Assembly: GCA_900318345.1 (NCBI GenBank)
Contig: ONKD01000005.1
Location: forward strand, 127,585 to 191,584
Source: an uncultured Prevotellaceae bacterium
Lineage (GTDB): Bacteria > Bacteroidota > Bacteroidia > Bacteroidales > Muribaculaceae
Length of the DNA: 64,000 nucleotides
Direction: 5' to 3'
Shown here: positions 54,583 through 62,929 of the stretch, one piece after another
Layout: each line of letters begins with the position of its first letter
How positions within the stretch are numbered: position 1 is the first letter of the stretch
The notes under the pieces: generated by a model
Told to the model about the DNA's origin: nothing
The model's input: only the letters and a program-made list of their open reading frames with translations
Database searches by the model: none
Program-made: the position numbers and the translations under genes

Positions 54583-54590
54583 CAAAGTTA
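54583..54590 (-). promoter_or_regulatory. -7 element TAACTTTG of the dockerin-tailed gene
   Basis: Minus-strand TAnnTTTG match 53 bases before the ATG at 54530. Confidence 0.4.
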
Positions 54591-54702
54591 AGAAATATTT
54601 TTGAGCAAAACACATTTTAGATGGAAAATCGTTCAGCCGACCTATCATTTTCCAGCATTTTCAGGCAATTCACGCATGAGTTAAAGGCCATAGCGGGCCG
54701 GA

Positions 54703-54900
54703 GGCATGGTCGCCCTGTGGGCACTGGCCCAGAAGTATGCCGAGCAGTGGCTCTTGTGGCTTGTCGTTGACCTCGTCTGCACCATTCTCTACATCTACAA
54801 GCAGATACCCTTCACTGCCGCCCTCTATGGCTTCTACACCATCATGGCCGTGCTGGGCTACCGCCAGTGGCTCAAAAATATCCCCTCCACTGCTGATTAA
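54703..54900 (+). pseudogene. 3' remnant of a second pnuC/pnuT gene
   Basis: About 65 codons match the C-terminal third of PnuT: ALWALAQKYAEQWLLWLVVD here against ALWALSRKYVEQWLLWIVVD in the intact gene, then AVLGYRQWLK against AVLGYRQWLG. The first ~130 codons are missing and nothing upstream of 54703 resembles them. GC content is higher than in the intact copy, so it is not a simple recent duplicate. Probably the relic of an older thiamine locus. Confidence 0.8.
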
Positions 54901-54917
54901 AGACAACAGTTGTCAAT

Positions 54918-54994
54918 AAAGAAAACAAGAAATACAACCAATACAATTTATTATCAATTAATAATTTGTGTTTCTTGTACTTCTTGTTTTCTTT
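54918..54994. terminator. AT-rich inverted repeat after the pnuC remnant
   Basis: 18-bp arms (54918-54935 and 54977-54994, one mismatch) built on AAAGAAAACAAGAA. It may terminate the helicase gene on the minus strand or be a repeat relic. Confidence 0.4.
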
Positions 54995-55041
54995 TTATGC
55001 GTTCGCGTAAGCCAATTAGTATAATTCGAGTAATTTGTATT

Positions 55042-56970
55042 TTATTGATTTGTGTGGTCGCGGACCTCTTGGATGTAATCAAATAGTTTTTGGTAGAACG
55101 GGTGGCGCGTTAGGGTGGGGACGTGCCCCACGATGATGAGTTTCATGCGGGCGCGCGTGATGGCGACATTCATGCGGCGCAGGTCGTGCAGAAAGCCGAT
55201 TTGCCCTGCGCTATTGGCACGCACCATCGAGATGAGTATCACATCACGCTCCTGACCCTGGAAGCCATCGACGGTGTTGACCGAGATCAGATGGGCGAAT
55301 GGTTTGAAAAACGGGCGTTTCTTGATCAGGCGCTTGAGGTACTGGACCTGGGCGCGGTAGGGCGAGATGATGCCCACATCAATGCGGTCGTCCAGGACGC
55401 GTTGCTTGCCGATGCGTTGGAAATAGATCTGCAGCAGGCTGACCGCCAAGTGGGCCTCCCCTTTGTTGATGCGGCCAAAAGTCTCACCGACAAATTGTTC
55501 CCTGAAATCAAACTGTTCATCGGGGCCAACGTTGATGGTCGAGGTGTCGAGCCACAGGATGGGTGCGTCGCCCTCGTGGATGAGGCGGTGGGCCACCTCG
55601 GGTGCTGACTGCATTTGGCCATGATAGAAGTAGTCGTTGCTGAACTGCATGATCTCGTCGTTCATGCGGTACTGCACCTGCAGCAGCGAGACGCATTCGG
55701 GCTTGTTCTTGACGATGCGCTCCATGAGCGTGATGCCCAAGCCGCCCTTGATGGCCTCCAGGCTCTTGATGGTGGGAGGCAACTGGCAATGGTCGCCGGC
55801 AAAAATCACGCGGCTGGCGCGGCGGATGGGTATCCAGCACGCCGCCTCGAGCGCTTGGGCCGCCTCGTCGATGAAGAGGGTGCCGAACTTCTTGCCGTCG
55901 AGCAGCTTGTTGCCAGCGCCCACGAGGGTGGAGGCGATGACGCGCACTTGCCCGAAGATGTCGGCGTTGATGCGCACCTCGAGTTCCACGGCGATCTCTT
56001 TGAGCCGATCCATCTTCTGGTGGAAGCGTTCGCCCGACTCGCGTCGCTTGCGCCGCATCTCGCGCATGGTGCGTCTCACCTGCCACAACTTGGGATAGTC
56101 GGGGTGGTCGGCAAAGCGGTGCTCATAGGTGAAACTCAGCATTTTGTCGTTGACACGCGTGGGGTTGCCGATGCGCAATACTGGGATGCCGCAGTCCACC
56201 AATTTCTCGCTGATCCAGTCGACGGCGGTGTTGCTTTGGGCGCACACGAGCACCTGGGTCTCGCGCATGAGTGTCTCGTTGATGGCCTCGACCAGCGTCG
56301 TCGTCTTGCCCGTGCCCGGCGGGCCATGTAGCACGCGCACGTCCTTGGCGCGCAGCACGTCGTTCACCGCCTGTTCCTGACTCTTGTTGAGCCACGGGAA
56401 TCTCATGGCGTTAAACGTGAAGGTCTGGGCGGGCTGGTGGCTGTAGAACAGGTCGCGCAGGTAGGCCAGGCGGGTGCCCTTGGCATTAATCACCCGCTCC
56501 AGTGCATCAAACATCGTTCGGTAGCTCGTCTCGTCAAAGAACAGTTGCACGCCCACTGGCTCTTGTGCGTTTTGCAGCTCAAGCGTGTGCCCCTCGGGGA
56601 TGGCGACGACCATGCGGTCGCCGTCAACATAGGAGATGGTCCCAGTGAGATTAAAGTAGCTGATGCCAGTCGCCTGCTTTAGGTCTCCCTGTGGTGCCGC
56701 GGCCTTGAAGAAGACCACGGGCTTGCCATACTCAAAGTTGTGGTCAATTTCCTCATTGGCCGTTCGGGTCACCTCGATGCAGTACTGGTTGATGGAGTTG
56801 TAGTAGGTGCGGCCCATGCGCAGGGGATACCATGCATTGCCCCGTGTCACCTGGCGCGCCAGACCCATGGTCTCACTGTGCAGGCGATAAGCTTCCTTCT
56901 CCTCTTGGTATTCCAGGCGGAGAAGTTCCCGCTGCCGTTGCAGCTGCGCTATGGGTGAGGTCTGGCTCAT
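55042..56970 (-). CDS. Superfamily 1 (Upf1/DNA2-like) helicase
   Basis: A 642-residue cytoplasmic helicase. Motif I is LHGPPGTGKTTTL near residue 217, Ia CAQSNTAVDWI, II LFIDEAAQALEAA, III VIFAGDHCQLPPTI, IV QYRMNDEIMQF, V VNTVDGFQGQERDVILIS and VI NVAITRARMKLIIVG. This is the UPF1/DNA2/NAM7 set of SF1B. An N-terminal beta-barrel-like domain precedes it. It unwinds DNA or RNA with 5'-3' polarity in characterised relatives; the target here is unknown. No nuclease domain is seen. Confidence 0.92.
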   Translation of the reverse strand: MSQTSPIAQLQRQRELLRLEYQEEKEAYRLHSETMGLARQVTRGNAWYPLRMGRTYYNSINQYCIEVTRTANEEIDHNFEYGKPVVFFKAAAPQGDLKQATGISYFNLTGTISYVDGDRMVVAIPEGHTLELQNAQEPVGVQLFFDETSYRTMFDALERVINAKGTRLAYLRDLFYSHQPAQTFTFNAMRFPWLNKSQEQAVNDVLRAKDVRVLHGPPGTGKTTTLVEAINETLMRETQVLVCAQSNTAVDWISEKLVDCGIPVLRIGNPTRVNDKMLSFTYEHRFADHPDYPKLWQVRRTMREMRRKRRESGERFHQKMDRLKEIAVELEVRINADIFGQVRVIASTLVGAGNKLLDGKKFGTLFIDEAAQALEAACWIPIRRASRVIFAGDHCQLPPTIKSLEAIKGGLGITLMERIVKNKPECVSLLQVQYRMNDEIMQFSNDYFYHGQMQSAPEVAHRLIHEGDAPILWLDTSTINVGPDEQFDFREQFVGETFGRINKGEAHLAVSLLQIYFQRIGKQRVLDDRIDVGIISPYRAQVQYLKRLIKKRPFFKPFAHLISVNTVDGFQGQERDVILISMVRANSAGQIGFLHDLRRMNVAITRARMKLIIVGHVPTLTRHPFYQKLFDYIQEVRDHTNQ

Positions 56971-56993
56971 TACGTGGCGTTGCTTTCCAGCTG

Positions 56994-57001
56994 CAAAGGT
57001 A
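56994..57001 (-). promoter_or_regulatory. -7 element TACCTTTG of the helicase gene
   Basis: Minus-strand TAnnTTTG match 24 bases before the ATG at 56970. Confidence 0.4.
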
Positions 57002-57081
57002 CAATTTATTTTTTCATCTCGTTAAATGCCCTGGCTGTACAATGTCTATATTTTATAAGAGATAAAAGCAGTAAAATGTCT

Positions 57082-57139
57082 AAAAATTTCTTGTATAAAA
57101 GAAATTTTATTATATTTGCGGAAAAATTTCTTGTATAAA
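57082..57139 (+). promoter_or_regulatory. Paired operator-like repeats around the promoter of the AAA_14 gene
   Basis: The 18-bp sequence AAAAATTTCTTGTATAAA occurs at 57082-57099 and again at 57122-57139, exactly 40 bases apart. Copy 1 also forms a palindrome with AAGAAATTTT at 57099-57108. The -7 element TATATTTG (57111-57118) lies between the copies, and the ATG is 11 bases after copy 2. Repression by a bound regulator is suggested. Confidence 0.65.
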
Positions 57140-57149
57140 GCACAAAATT

Positions 57150-58358
57150 ATGGAAGCAATCATTCGTCAGACCTACATTGATAAGATAGAGAAGTACTTG
57201 GGCAAGGAGACCATTGTGGTCATCGTGGGCCAGCGGCGTGTGGGCAAGAGTTACATGTTGCGCCAACTAGTGGAACTGAAATCCAAGGATTTGGCTAACA
57301 ACATTATATATATAGATAAAGAAAAGAGGCAATTTGATGCCATCCAGACTTATCAGGACTTGAATGCCTATATCGAGGAGCATATAGATAGAACCAAGCA
57401 TAATTACATCCTGATTGATGAGGTGCAGGATATCAAGGAGTTTGAACGCAGCATTCGCAGCTACCGCACCGAACCTCACACTGATGTCATCATTACAGGA
57501 TCTAACGCGCGCATGTTGAGCAGCGATTTGAGCACCTTGATAGGCGGCCGCTATAAGGAAATCCACATTTTGCCATTGAGCTATGAGGAATTCCTGATGT
57601 TTCACGCCTTGCCTGATAATGATGACTCGCTGAGCAAATATATCTCATTTGGAGGACTGCCTGGCCTTATTGTGCTGGGCCTGGATGAAGAAGTTGCGAG
57701 AGACTATCAAATGGGTATCTATAACACGGTGTTGCTCAAGGATGTGGTGATGCGTAACCAAATACGTAATGTGCCCTTTCTTGAAGACCTTGTGCGATAT
57801 CTGGCCGACAATACAGGCAAATTGATTTCGGCCAACAACATCTCCAAGTTCATGAAGTCGCAGGGCCTAACGATAACACCCACACTGATCATTAATTATC
57901 TCTCATTCTTGTGCGCTTCCTATATCGTCCAAGAAGTAAAACGGTATGAGGTCCATGGCAAAAAACTGTTTGAGAGCAATGGCAAGTTTTATTTTGAGGA
58001 TCATGGCCTGCGCAATGCCATCGCTGGAGGTGAGCGTGAGGGAGATATCGAGAAAGTGCTGGAAACAGTGGTCTATCAGCACCTCATTCGCATGGGATTC
58101 ACGGTGCGGGTAGGGCAGCTCAAGGCGGGCGAAATTGACTTCGTTTGTAGCAAGAGTGATGGCTCACGGGCTTATGTTCAAGTGGCCTATCTTATAGCCG
58201 ATGACAGCACCTATCAGCGGGAGTTTGGCAACCTCAAGGCCATTAAGGACAATTATCCCAAGTACGTTATCTCGATGTCCCCGTTGGTCAACCGCAGCGA
58301 CGATAATGGCATTACCCACTTGCACCTGCGCCGCTTTCTCACTCAGGGCCTACAATAA
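57150..58358 (+). CDS. AAA_14 ATPase with DUF4143 (PD-(D/E)XK-like) C-terminus
   Basis: A 402-residue P-loop protein: Walker A IVGQRRVGKSYML near residue 25, Walker B NYILIDEVQDIKEF near 90, sensor VIITGSNARML. A helical/winged-helix part (about 190-290, FLEDLVRYLADNTGKLISANNISKFM) leads to DUF4143 with the nuclease-like block GEIDFVCSKSDGSRAYVQVAY, where the usual Glu before Val is Gln. Function of this widespread family is not established. It shares architecture with the protein at 35509, and like it carries repeats around its promoter. Confidence 0.85.
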   Translation: MEAIIRQTYIDKIEKYLGKETIVVIVGQRRVGKSYMLRQLVELKSKDLANNIIYIDKEKRQFDAIQTYQDLNAYIEEHIDRTKHNYILIDEVQDIKEFERSIRSYRTEPHTDVIITGSNARMLSSDLSTLIGGRYKEIHILPLSYEEFLMFHALPDNDDSLSKYISFGGLPGLIVLGLDEEVARDYQMGIYNTVLLKDVVMRNQIRNVPFLEDLVRYLADNTGKLISANNISKFMKSQGLTITPTLIINYLSFLCASYIVQEVKRYEVHGKKLFESNGKFYFEDHGLRNAIAGGEREGDIEKVLETVVYQHLIRMGFTVRVGQLKAGEIDFVCSKSDGSRAYVQVAYLIADDSTYQREFGNLKAIKDNYPKYVISMSPLVNRSDDNGITHLHLRRFLTQGLQ

Positions 58359-58381
58359 TCATGGCGTAAAAAGGGCTCTGT

Positions 58382-59530
58382 CTATTGTGCCTGGTGGTGG
58401 TCGAGTAGCCAGTGCATGAGGTCGAGGCTCATGGCAACGTCGCCCTGGTGGATGAATTTGTCGCGGTCGTTCTCGAGTTTGTGCAGCAATGATTCTGCCT
58501 TGGGCCTGTCTCCCTCCAGGGCGAGGGCTACGGCCATGCCCGTCAACTGCTTGTCGCTCTGGGTGGACGCGTGTTGAGTCACATACTTGGCAATGTCCTC
58601 GGTGTAGTGCTGGCGGGCCTCATCGTCTCGCCCGGTGATGATGCACACTTGGGTCATCAGGTTCTTTACTTCCCACAGGTAAAGTTTCATGTAATCGTCT
58701 TTGTGGCTGAGCGCTGTGGTCAGCAACTGATAGGCGTTTTCCCACTGGTGAAAATCCATCATCCTTGTGGCCGACAGCAACACGGCAGCCACGTGCATGC
58801 TGTTTTTCCAGTCTATGGGCTGGGGCATGGCAAACAGGTGGTCGGGCATATCTTTGTAAGATTGCCCTTCCTGGCTGCGGGCGTTGACGTCAAGAATGTT
58901 GCAGAAACACTGTTTGCTGGCGGGGTCCTTTTCCAGTTGGAACAGGTTGAGGCCGTCGTTGGCCACACCGCCTATCTTCATGGGTATGCCGTTGGTCAAC
59001 GCTGTCAGGAAGTTGATGATGGCCATGATGAGCAACAACACGTTGAGCCACGAGGGCAGGTCAATGAGCCAATACAGCAACAGCGAGACAGCAGCGATGA
59101 GGATGTTGGCCAGCACGCCGCCGGCATTGTACCAGCGCGTGTCGATTTGGTCGATGGGGCGGTCGGGTGGAGCCATCAGGCATTGGCCGCCGGTTCCTGC
59201 CAGCTCAAAGTTGCGCCACCGCAGGCGCCCCTCCTTGTTGATGAGGGTGAAGTTCAGGAAGCGGAACGACACAAAGCGGTAGCCCGTCAGCAGTCCCGCC
59301 ACGAGGTGGCCTCCCTCATGAAGGACGATGTTCAGGATAAAGGCAATTAAAGCGGCGAGGAGCATCCAGGCAATCTCGGCGACATCTGTCAGCGAGAACC
59401 TGCTGATGATTGTTTGGTACACAGTCGAGAGTGACTCGCCCTCGATCAGGGCAATGACAGGGCCGACACAGAGGATGCCGACGCAAATGCCGATGAACAT
59501 ATAACCGATGAGTTTCAACAGGGCTTTCAT
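58382..59530 (-). CDS. M50-like membrane metalloprotease with helical C-terminal region
   Basis: A 382-residue inner-membrane protein. Helices flank the zinc motif IVLHEGGHLVAGL (HEGGH), as in site-2 protease relatives, and about five membrane segments lie in the first 210 residues. The remaining ~170 residues are helical and TPR-like (AVLLSATRMMDFHQWENAYQLL). Intramembrane cleavage of an unknown substrate is likely. The frame is open back to 59611, but the -7 element at 59563-59570 lies inside that extension, so the Met at 59530 (MKALLKLIGYMF) is chosen. Confidence 0.8.
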   Translation of the reverse strand: MKALLKLIGYMFIGICVGILCVGPVIALIEGESLSTVYQTIISRFSLTDVAEIAWMLLAALIAFILNIVLHEGGHLVAGLLTGYRFVSFRFLNFTLINKEGRLRWRNFELAGTGGQCLMAPPDRPIDQIDTRWYNAGGVLANILIAAVSLLLYWLIDLPSWLNVLLLIMAIINFLTALTNGIPMKIGGVANDGLNLFQLEKDPASKQCFCNILDVNARSQEGQSYKDMPDHLFAMPQPIDWKNSMHVAAVLLSATRMMDFHQWENAYQLLTTALSHKDDYMKLYLWEVKNLMTQVCIITGRDDEARQHYTEDIAKYVTQHASTQSDKQLTGMAVALALEGDRPKAESLLHKLENDRDKFIHQGDVAMSLDLMHWLLDHHQAQ

Positions 59531-59562
59531 AGCTGCAAATTGATTTGATGAATTACCATTGG

Positions 59563-59570
59563 CAAAGGTA
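59563..59570 (-). promoter_or_regulatory. -7 element TACCTTTG of the M50-like gene
   Basis: Minus-strand TAnnTTTG match 32 bases before the ATG at 59530. Confidence 0.45.
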
Positions 59571-59622
59571 ATAAGTTTTTTGGAAAAAGAACATGTCCCA
59601 TCTGATGTCACTGCGCGCTAAC

Positions 59623-59777
59623 CCATGGCCTCAACACGGGTAATTCTCGTGATTTTTTCATGAATTAACGGCCAATTAACGACAATTCATGTGAAAAATA
59701 TGTCGTGTCCTTCCCTCAACGCGGTAGCCTCTCTAACCTTTAACCACTAACCTTTAAACTGCGAGCGAAGCGAGCAT
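59623..59777 (+). repeat. 155-bp direct repeat, left copy
   Basis: Identical to 63181-63335 except for three substitutions around 59698-59702, with no gaps. It contains a 7-bp array (CTCTAAC, CTTTAAC, CACTAAC, CTTTAAA at 59731-59758) and ends in a GCGAGC-type hairpin. The two copies flank the methyltransferase and HNH genes. Confidence 0.92.
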
Positions 59778-59863
59778 ATCGTATTTTTTAGCAAATTGTT
59801 GTTCCCCGTGGCTCAAGTTGTCTTTTTTGTTGTCAAAAAGCATGGTTTCCCATTAAAAAACAC

Positions 59864-59871
59864 TATCTTTG
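59864..59871 (+). promoter_or_regulatory. -7 element TATCTTTG before the structured leader
   Basis: Exact TAnnTTTG match; transcription would start near 59878, giving a leader of about 280 bases to the methyltransferase ATG. No good -33 box. Confidence 0.45.
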
Positions 59872-59877
59872 CCCGTG

Positions 59878-60157
59878 GAAATGGAATCGTTTTTTCCTTT
59901 TCCAAGACATTGCGGTATAATATTTAGCGTTGGCTATTATTCAAACGTTCAGAAACTTGCAGGTAGAAGAACAAAATTGCAGAATAATGGTGACGCTCAC
60001 CTTGTGTGGGCGTTCCTTGTCTGTAATTTTAGGTTTCCTGCAAGTACCTTGAACGTTGGACGGGGATTCGTCCACCTTCTGTGTCCCGAGGTACTTGCAG
60101 GATCGTTTTGTTTACTGGCCCAGCGCATTGATAACTTCAAAAATTATTGATGCAGTT
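59878..60157 (+). ncRNA. Candidate structured leader or small RNA with alternative stems
   Basis: The segment 60037-60057 can pair with an upstream stretch (AACGTTC at 59944-59950 and ACTTGCAGG at 59955-59963) or with a downstream one (perfect 12 bp, 60037-60048 with 60090-60101). The two are mutually exclusive. Local hairpins sit at 59992-60014 and 60058-60073. This is the layout of an attenuator or riboswitch-like switch ahead of the methyltransferase. A weak 89-codon frame from 59881 to 60150 runs through it. No known RNA class is recognised. Confidence 0.5.
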
Positions 60158-61321
60158 ATGGCAAACGAATCCCTATCACGGGCCAAGGAGGCCAAAAATG
60201 ACGAGTTTTACACTCAATATCCTGACATCGAGAAGGAGATTAACGCCTATCTCGAGTATAACCCCGACGTGTTTCGTGGCAAGACGGTACTGTTGCCCTG
60301 TGACGATCCCGAGTGGAGCAATTTCACCAAGTTCTTTGCCCAAAACTTTGAGACCTTCGGCTTGAAAAAGTTGATTTCCACAAGTTATGCCCCCGAGAGC
60401 AAGAAGTACAAGTTTGGCTACCAGCCGTCGCTTTTTGAGACCGAGGCGCCACATTATGATGCCGACAAGAGCAAAACCCACGGCAAAATCTTCGTCCTTG
60501 ACCATGACGTGACGGGCGATGGGCGCATCAACGTCGAGGACCTGCAATGGCAATACCTGGAGGGGGACGGCGACTTTCGCAGCCCGGAAATCTGCGCCCT
60601 GCGCGACCAAGCCGACATTATCATCACCAACCCGCCTTTCTCACTGTTCCGCCAATTCCTGCTCTGGATTCTTGAGGCTAATAAACAGTTTGTCGTCATT
60701 GGAAATAAAAATTGTGTTACTTATAAAGAAGTTTTTCCTCTCATAAAAGAGAACAAATTATGGTCTGGTAGACGTGAGTGGTCGGGAGGAATGTGGTTTG
60801 AAACTAAAAACAATGAAGATGTTGATGAAGTCATAGATGGAGTAAACATGAAAAATGTTCCTTCGATTTGGCTTACTAATATTGACCATGGCAGACGCCA
60901 CCAACCATTATCATTAATGACAATGGGTGATAACCTGAAATTTAGCCGCCATAAAGAAATCAAGGGAAAGAGTGCTTATGAGCATTACGATAATTATGAT
61001 GCAATTGAAGTACCCTTTACCGATGCCATCCCTAGCGACTATGATGGTGCTATGGGAGTGCCTATTTCGTTCCTAGATAAATACTGTCCTGAGCAATTTG
61101 AGATATTGGGAATAACAAAAACTTGGTTTGGGATAGCAAATAAAATCTATCCTAACCAAATTCAAGTTGATAAAAACGGGAATAAGAGTAATGTGACAAA
61201 ATTAAATGACGGAGCGACAATAAAGCATTCAACACCACCTATTGGAGAAACCTATTATATTGTAGGAGACAATTTCTATACTCAACTGTACGCCAGAGTA
61301 CTAATCCGCAAAAAGCAATAA
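60158..61321 (+). CDS. Adenine-specific DNA methyltransferase, EcoRI-methylase family
   Basis: A 387-residue cytoplasmic SAM-dependent N6-adenine methyltransferase. Motif IV is NPPF (158-161) in ADIIITNPPFSLFRQF. The N-terminal LSRAKEAKNDEFYTQYPDIEKE and LLPCDDPEWSNFTKFFAQNF are typical of the EcoRI-methylase family. ATG 60158 is used because the upstream extension lies in the structured leader and is unlike the family. The base composition changes sharply near 60690: the first ~177 codons are GC-rich, the rest AT-rich, suggesting a mosaic gene. The DUF262-HNH gene begins 4 bases after its stop, so the two form one unit, probably modification plus nuclease. Confidence 0.88.
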   Translation: MANESLSRAKEAKNDEFYTQYPDIEKEINAYLEYNPDVFRGKTVLLPCDDPEWSNFTKFFAQNFETFGLKKLISTSYAPESKKYKFGYQPSLFETEAPHYDADKSKTHGKIFVLDHDVTGDGRINVEDLQWQYLEGDGDFRSPEICALRDQADIIITNPPFSLFRQFLLWILEANKQFVVIGNKNCVTYKEVFPLIKENKLWSGRREWSGGMWFETKNNEDVDEVIDGVNMKNVPSIWLTNIDHGRRHQPLSLMTMGDNLKFSRHKEIKGKSAYEHYDNYDAIEVPFTDAIPSDYDGAMGVPISFLDKYCPEQFEILGITKTWFGIANKIYPNQIQVDKNGNKSNVTKLNDGATIKHSTPPIGETYYIVGDNFYTQLYARVLIRKKQ

Positions 61322-61325
61322 GACG

Positions 61326-62486
61326 ATGAAAGCGAAACTAAGAACCGATATCACCGTGCGCGACATCTGCGAGGGCTTTGTTTACAATGAGTTGGAGGGC
61401 AAGGGCCTGTTTGGCTTGAGCGGCAAACTGACCATCCAACCCGAATACCAGCGCAACTACATCTATGCCGACGGTAAGAAAGATGTGGCGGTCATCGACT
61501 CGGTGCTGAAAGGCTATCCGCTGGGACTGATATACTTTAACAAGGTGGGCGAACGACTGGAGGTGCTCGACGGACAGCAGCGCATCACCAGCCTGGGCCG
61601 CTTCGTGACCCACAAACTCGCCATCAAGGACAAGAACGGCATGCAGCAGTACATCGACGGCTTGAACGAGGAGGACCGCAACAAGGTGCTTAACACCAAG
61701 CTGCTCATCTACATCTGTGAGGGCACCGAGGGCGAAATCAAGGAGTGGTTCCAGACTATCAACATCGTGGGCGTGGCGTTGAACAATCAGGAGAAACTGA
61801 ATGCCATCTATTCGGGCCCGTTTGTCACCGCCCTGAAAGAGGAATTCAGCAACAGCCAGAATGCCCATATCCAGAAGTGGAGCGCCTATGTCACGGGCTC
61901 GGCCAGTCGGCAGGACTATCTCGAGCGCGCCCTGCAATGGGTCAGCCAGGACAATGTGGAGGGCTACATGAGTCTACATCGCCAGGACACTGCCATCACG
62001 CCCGTCAAGACCTATTTCAACGCGGTGATCGATTGGGCGTCGGGCGTGTTCAGCGACGTGATCCCCGAGATGCGCGGCCTGGAATGGGGACGCCTCTATG
62101 AGCAGTACCACAAGACCCCCTATAACGTGGCGGCCGTGTCACAACGGCTCCACCAACTGCTGGCCGACCCCTATGTGACCAACCACAAGGGCATCGTCGA
62201 GTATATCCTGGGCGGCGAGCAGGACAAGAGCCTGCTGAACATCCGTGTCTTTGACAAGGCGACCATCACCCGCGTCTATGCCAAGCAGACCCAGGCCGCC
62301 AAGGAGAACGGCGTGAGCAACTGCCCCGACTGCGTCTTGCAGCAGGGTAGCAACAGCACCCGCATCTACAAACTCAATGAGATGGATGCCGACCACGTGA
62401 CGGCGTGGAGCAAGGGCGGCGCCACCGACGAGAGCAACTGCCGGATGCTGTGCCGTCACCACAACCGCTCCAAGGGTAACAAGTAG
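61326..62486 (+). CDS. DUF262 protein with C-terminal HNH nuclease
   Basis: A 386-residue cytoplasmic protein. The DUF262 (ParB/GmrS-like) domain shows QPEYQRNYIY (38-47) and LDGQQRITSL (81-90). A helical middle part follows, and the C-terminus is an HNH endonuclease: NCPDC, then DADHVTAWSKGG and NCRMLCRHHNRSKG, with paired cysteines for zinc. GmrSD-type relatives are NTP-dependent restriction enzymes against modified phage DNA. Coupling to an adenine methyltransferase suggests the nuclease half of a restriction-type defence pair. GC-rich, unlike the end of the upstream gene. Confidence 0.88.
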   Translation: MKAKLRTDITVRDICEGFVYNELEGKGLFGLSGKLTIQPEYQRNYIYADGKKDVAVIDSVLKGYPLGLIYFNKVGERLEVLDGQQRITSLGRFVTHKLAIKDKNGMQQYIDGLNEEDRNKVLNTKLLIYICEGTEGEIKEWFQTINIVGVALNNQEKLNAIYSGPFVTALKEEFSNSQNAHIQKWSAYVTGSASRQDYLERALQWVSQDNVEGYMSLHRQDTAITPVKTYFNAVIDWASGVFSDVIPEMRGLEWGRLYEQYHKTPYNVAAVSQRLHQLLADPYVTNHKGIVEYILGGEQDKSLLNIRVFDKATITRVYAKQTQAAKENGVSNCPDCVLQQGSNSTRIYKLNEMDADHVTAWSKGGATDESNCRMLCRHHNRSKGNK

Positions 62487-62589
62487 GAAAATGCTCAATC
62501 AGCAGAGGATGACTTGGTATAGCATCCGCTTAAATGAACGCGGTCGAAGGCCCTCGTGGATTGGTAACAATGTCCCATGACTTTGTAGA

Positions 62590-62681
62590 GGGTGTGTCAT
62601 AATTTTCGCTTGAAACATTGATCGAGCTTCGCTCGCCCGCAGGGCGGTTATAATTCCCGCAGATAAATTATGACACAGCCC
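62590..62681. mobile_element. 92-bp MITE-like element
   Basis: Terminal inverted repeats GGGTGTGTCATAATTT (from 62590) and AAATTATGACACAGCCC (to 62681) differ by one inserted base. The inside contains short GCGAGC/GCTCGC and CCCGCAGGGCGG pairs. No coding capacity. The right-hand ~45 bp recur at 63042-63085 without the left end. The ends look like insertion-sequence termini, but I cannot name the family. Confidence 0.6.
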
Positions 62682-62721
62682 GCCCCCGCATCCATCTGGT
62701 TCCGTATGGCGGGTTGCCAAC

Positions 62722-62787
62722 CCGCCCCCCGCGTCCCCCCGCGTCCCCCCGCGTCCCCTCCGTTCCCTCCGTCTAGTCCCGTGGGCC
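62722..62787 (+). repeat. C-rich tandem repeat array 1
   Basis: Three to four units of CCCCCGCGT followed by CCCTCCGTT-type units. The last 29 bases (62759-62787) are repeated exactly at 63154-63182. The minus strand has several G runs and G-quadruplex potential. Confidence 0.75.
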
Positions 62788-62840
62788 GTGGCTCCGCCAC
62801 GGTTCGTTCCACCCGTTCCACCCGTTCCACCCGTTCCTTC
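62786..62840 (+). repeat. Hairpin and CGTTCCACC repeats
   Basis: CCGTGGC-TCC-GCCACGG hairpin (62786-62803), then tandem CGTTCCACC units of 9 bp to about 62837. No gene. Confidence 0.65.
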
Positions 62841-62892
62841 TGCCCTTCTGCCCATGTGAAATATCTATGATGCAAGTTACTATTAAACAATA

Positions 62893-62929
62893 CCTTAGCG
62901 CCTTAGCGCCTTAGCGCCTTTGCGTGGGG
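62893..62929 (-). repeat. Inverted CGCAAAG-type box with internal tandem units
   Basis: CCTTAGCG is repeated and leads into CCTTTGCGTGGGG, the reverse of the boxes at 21415 and 37937. Confidence 0.6.

Noticed and set aside
59881-60150. 89-codon frame in the methyltransferase leader
   Set aside because: Product is rich in Cys/Phe/Leu without a recognisable fold, and the frame coincides with extensive inverted repeats, so RNA structure is the better explanation; kept only as an alternative.
62499-62890. Open frames across the C-rich arrays on both strands
   Set aside because: Repeats such as RPPASPP or GGTGGTGG products arise from the tandem arrays; no start context or homology.
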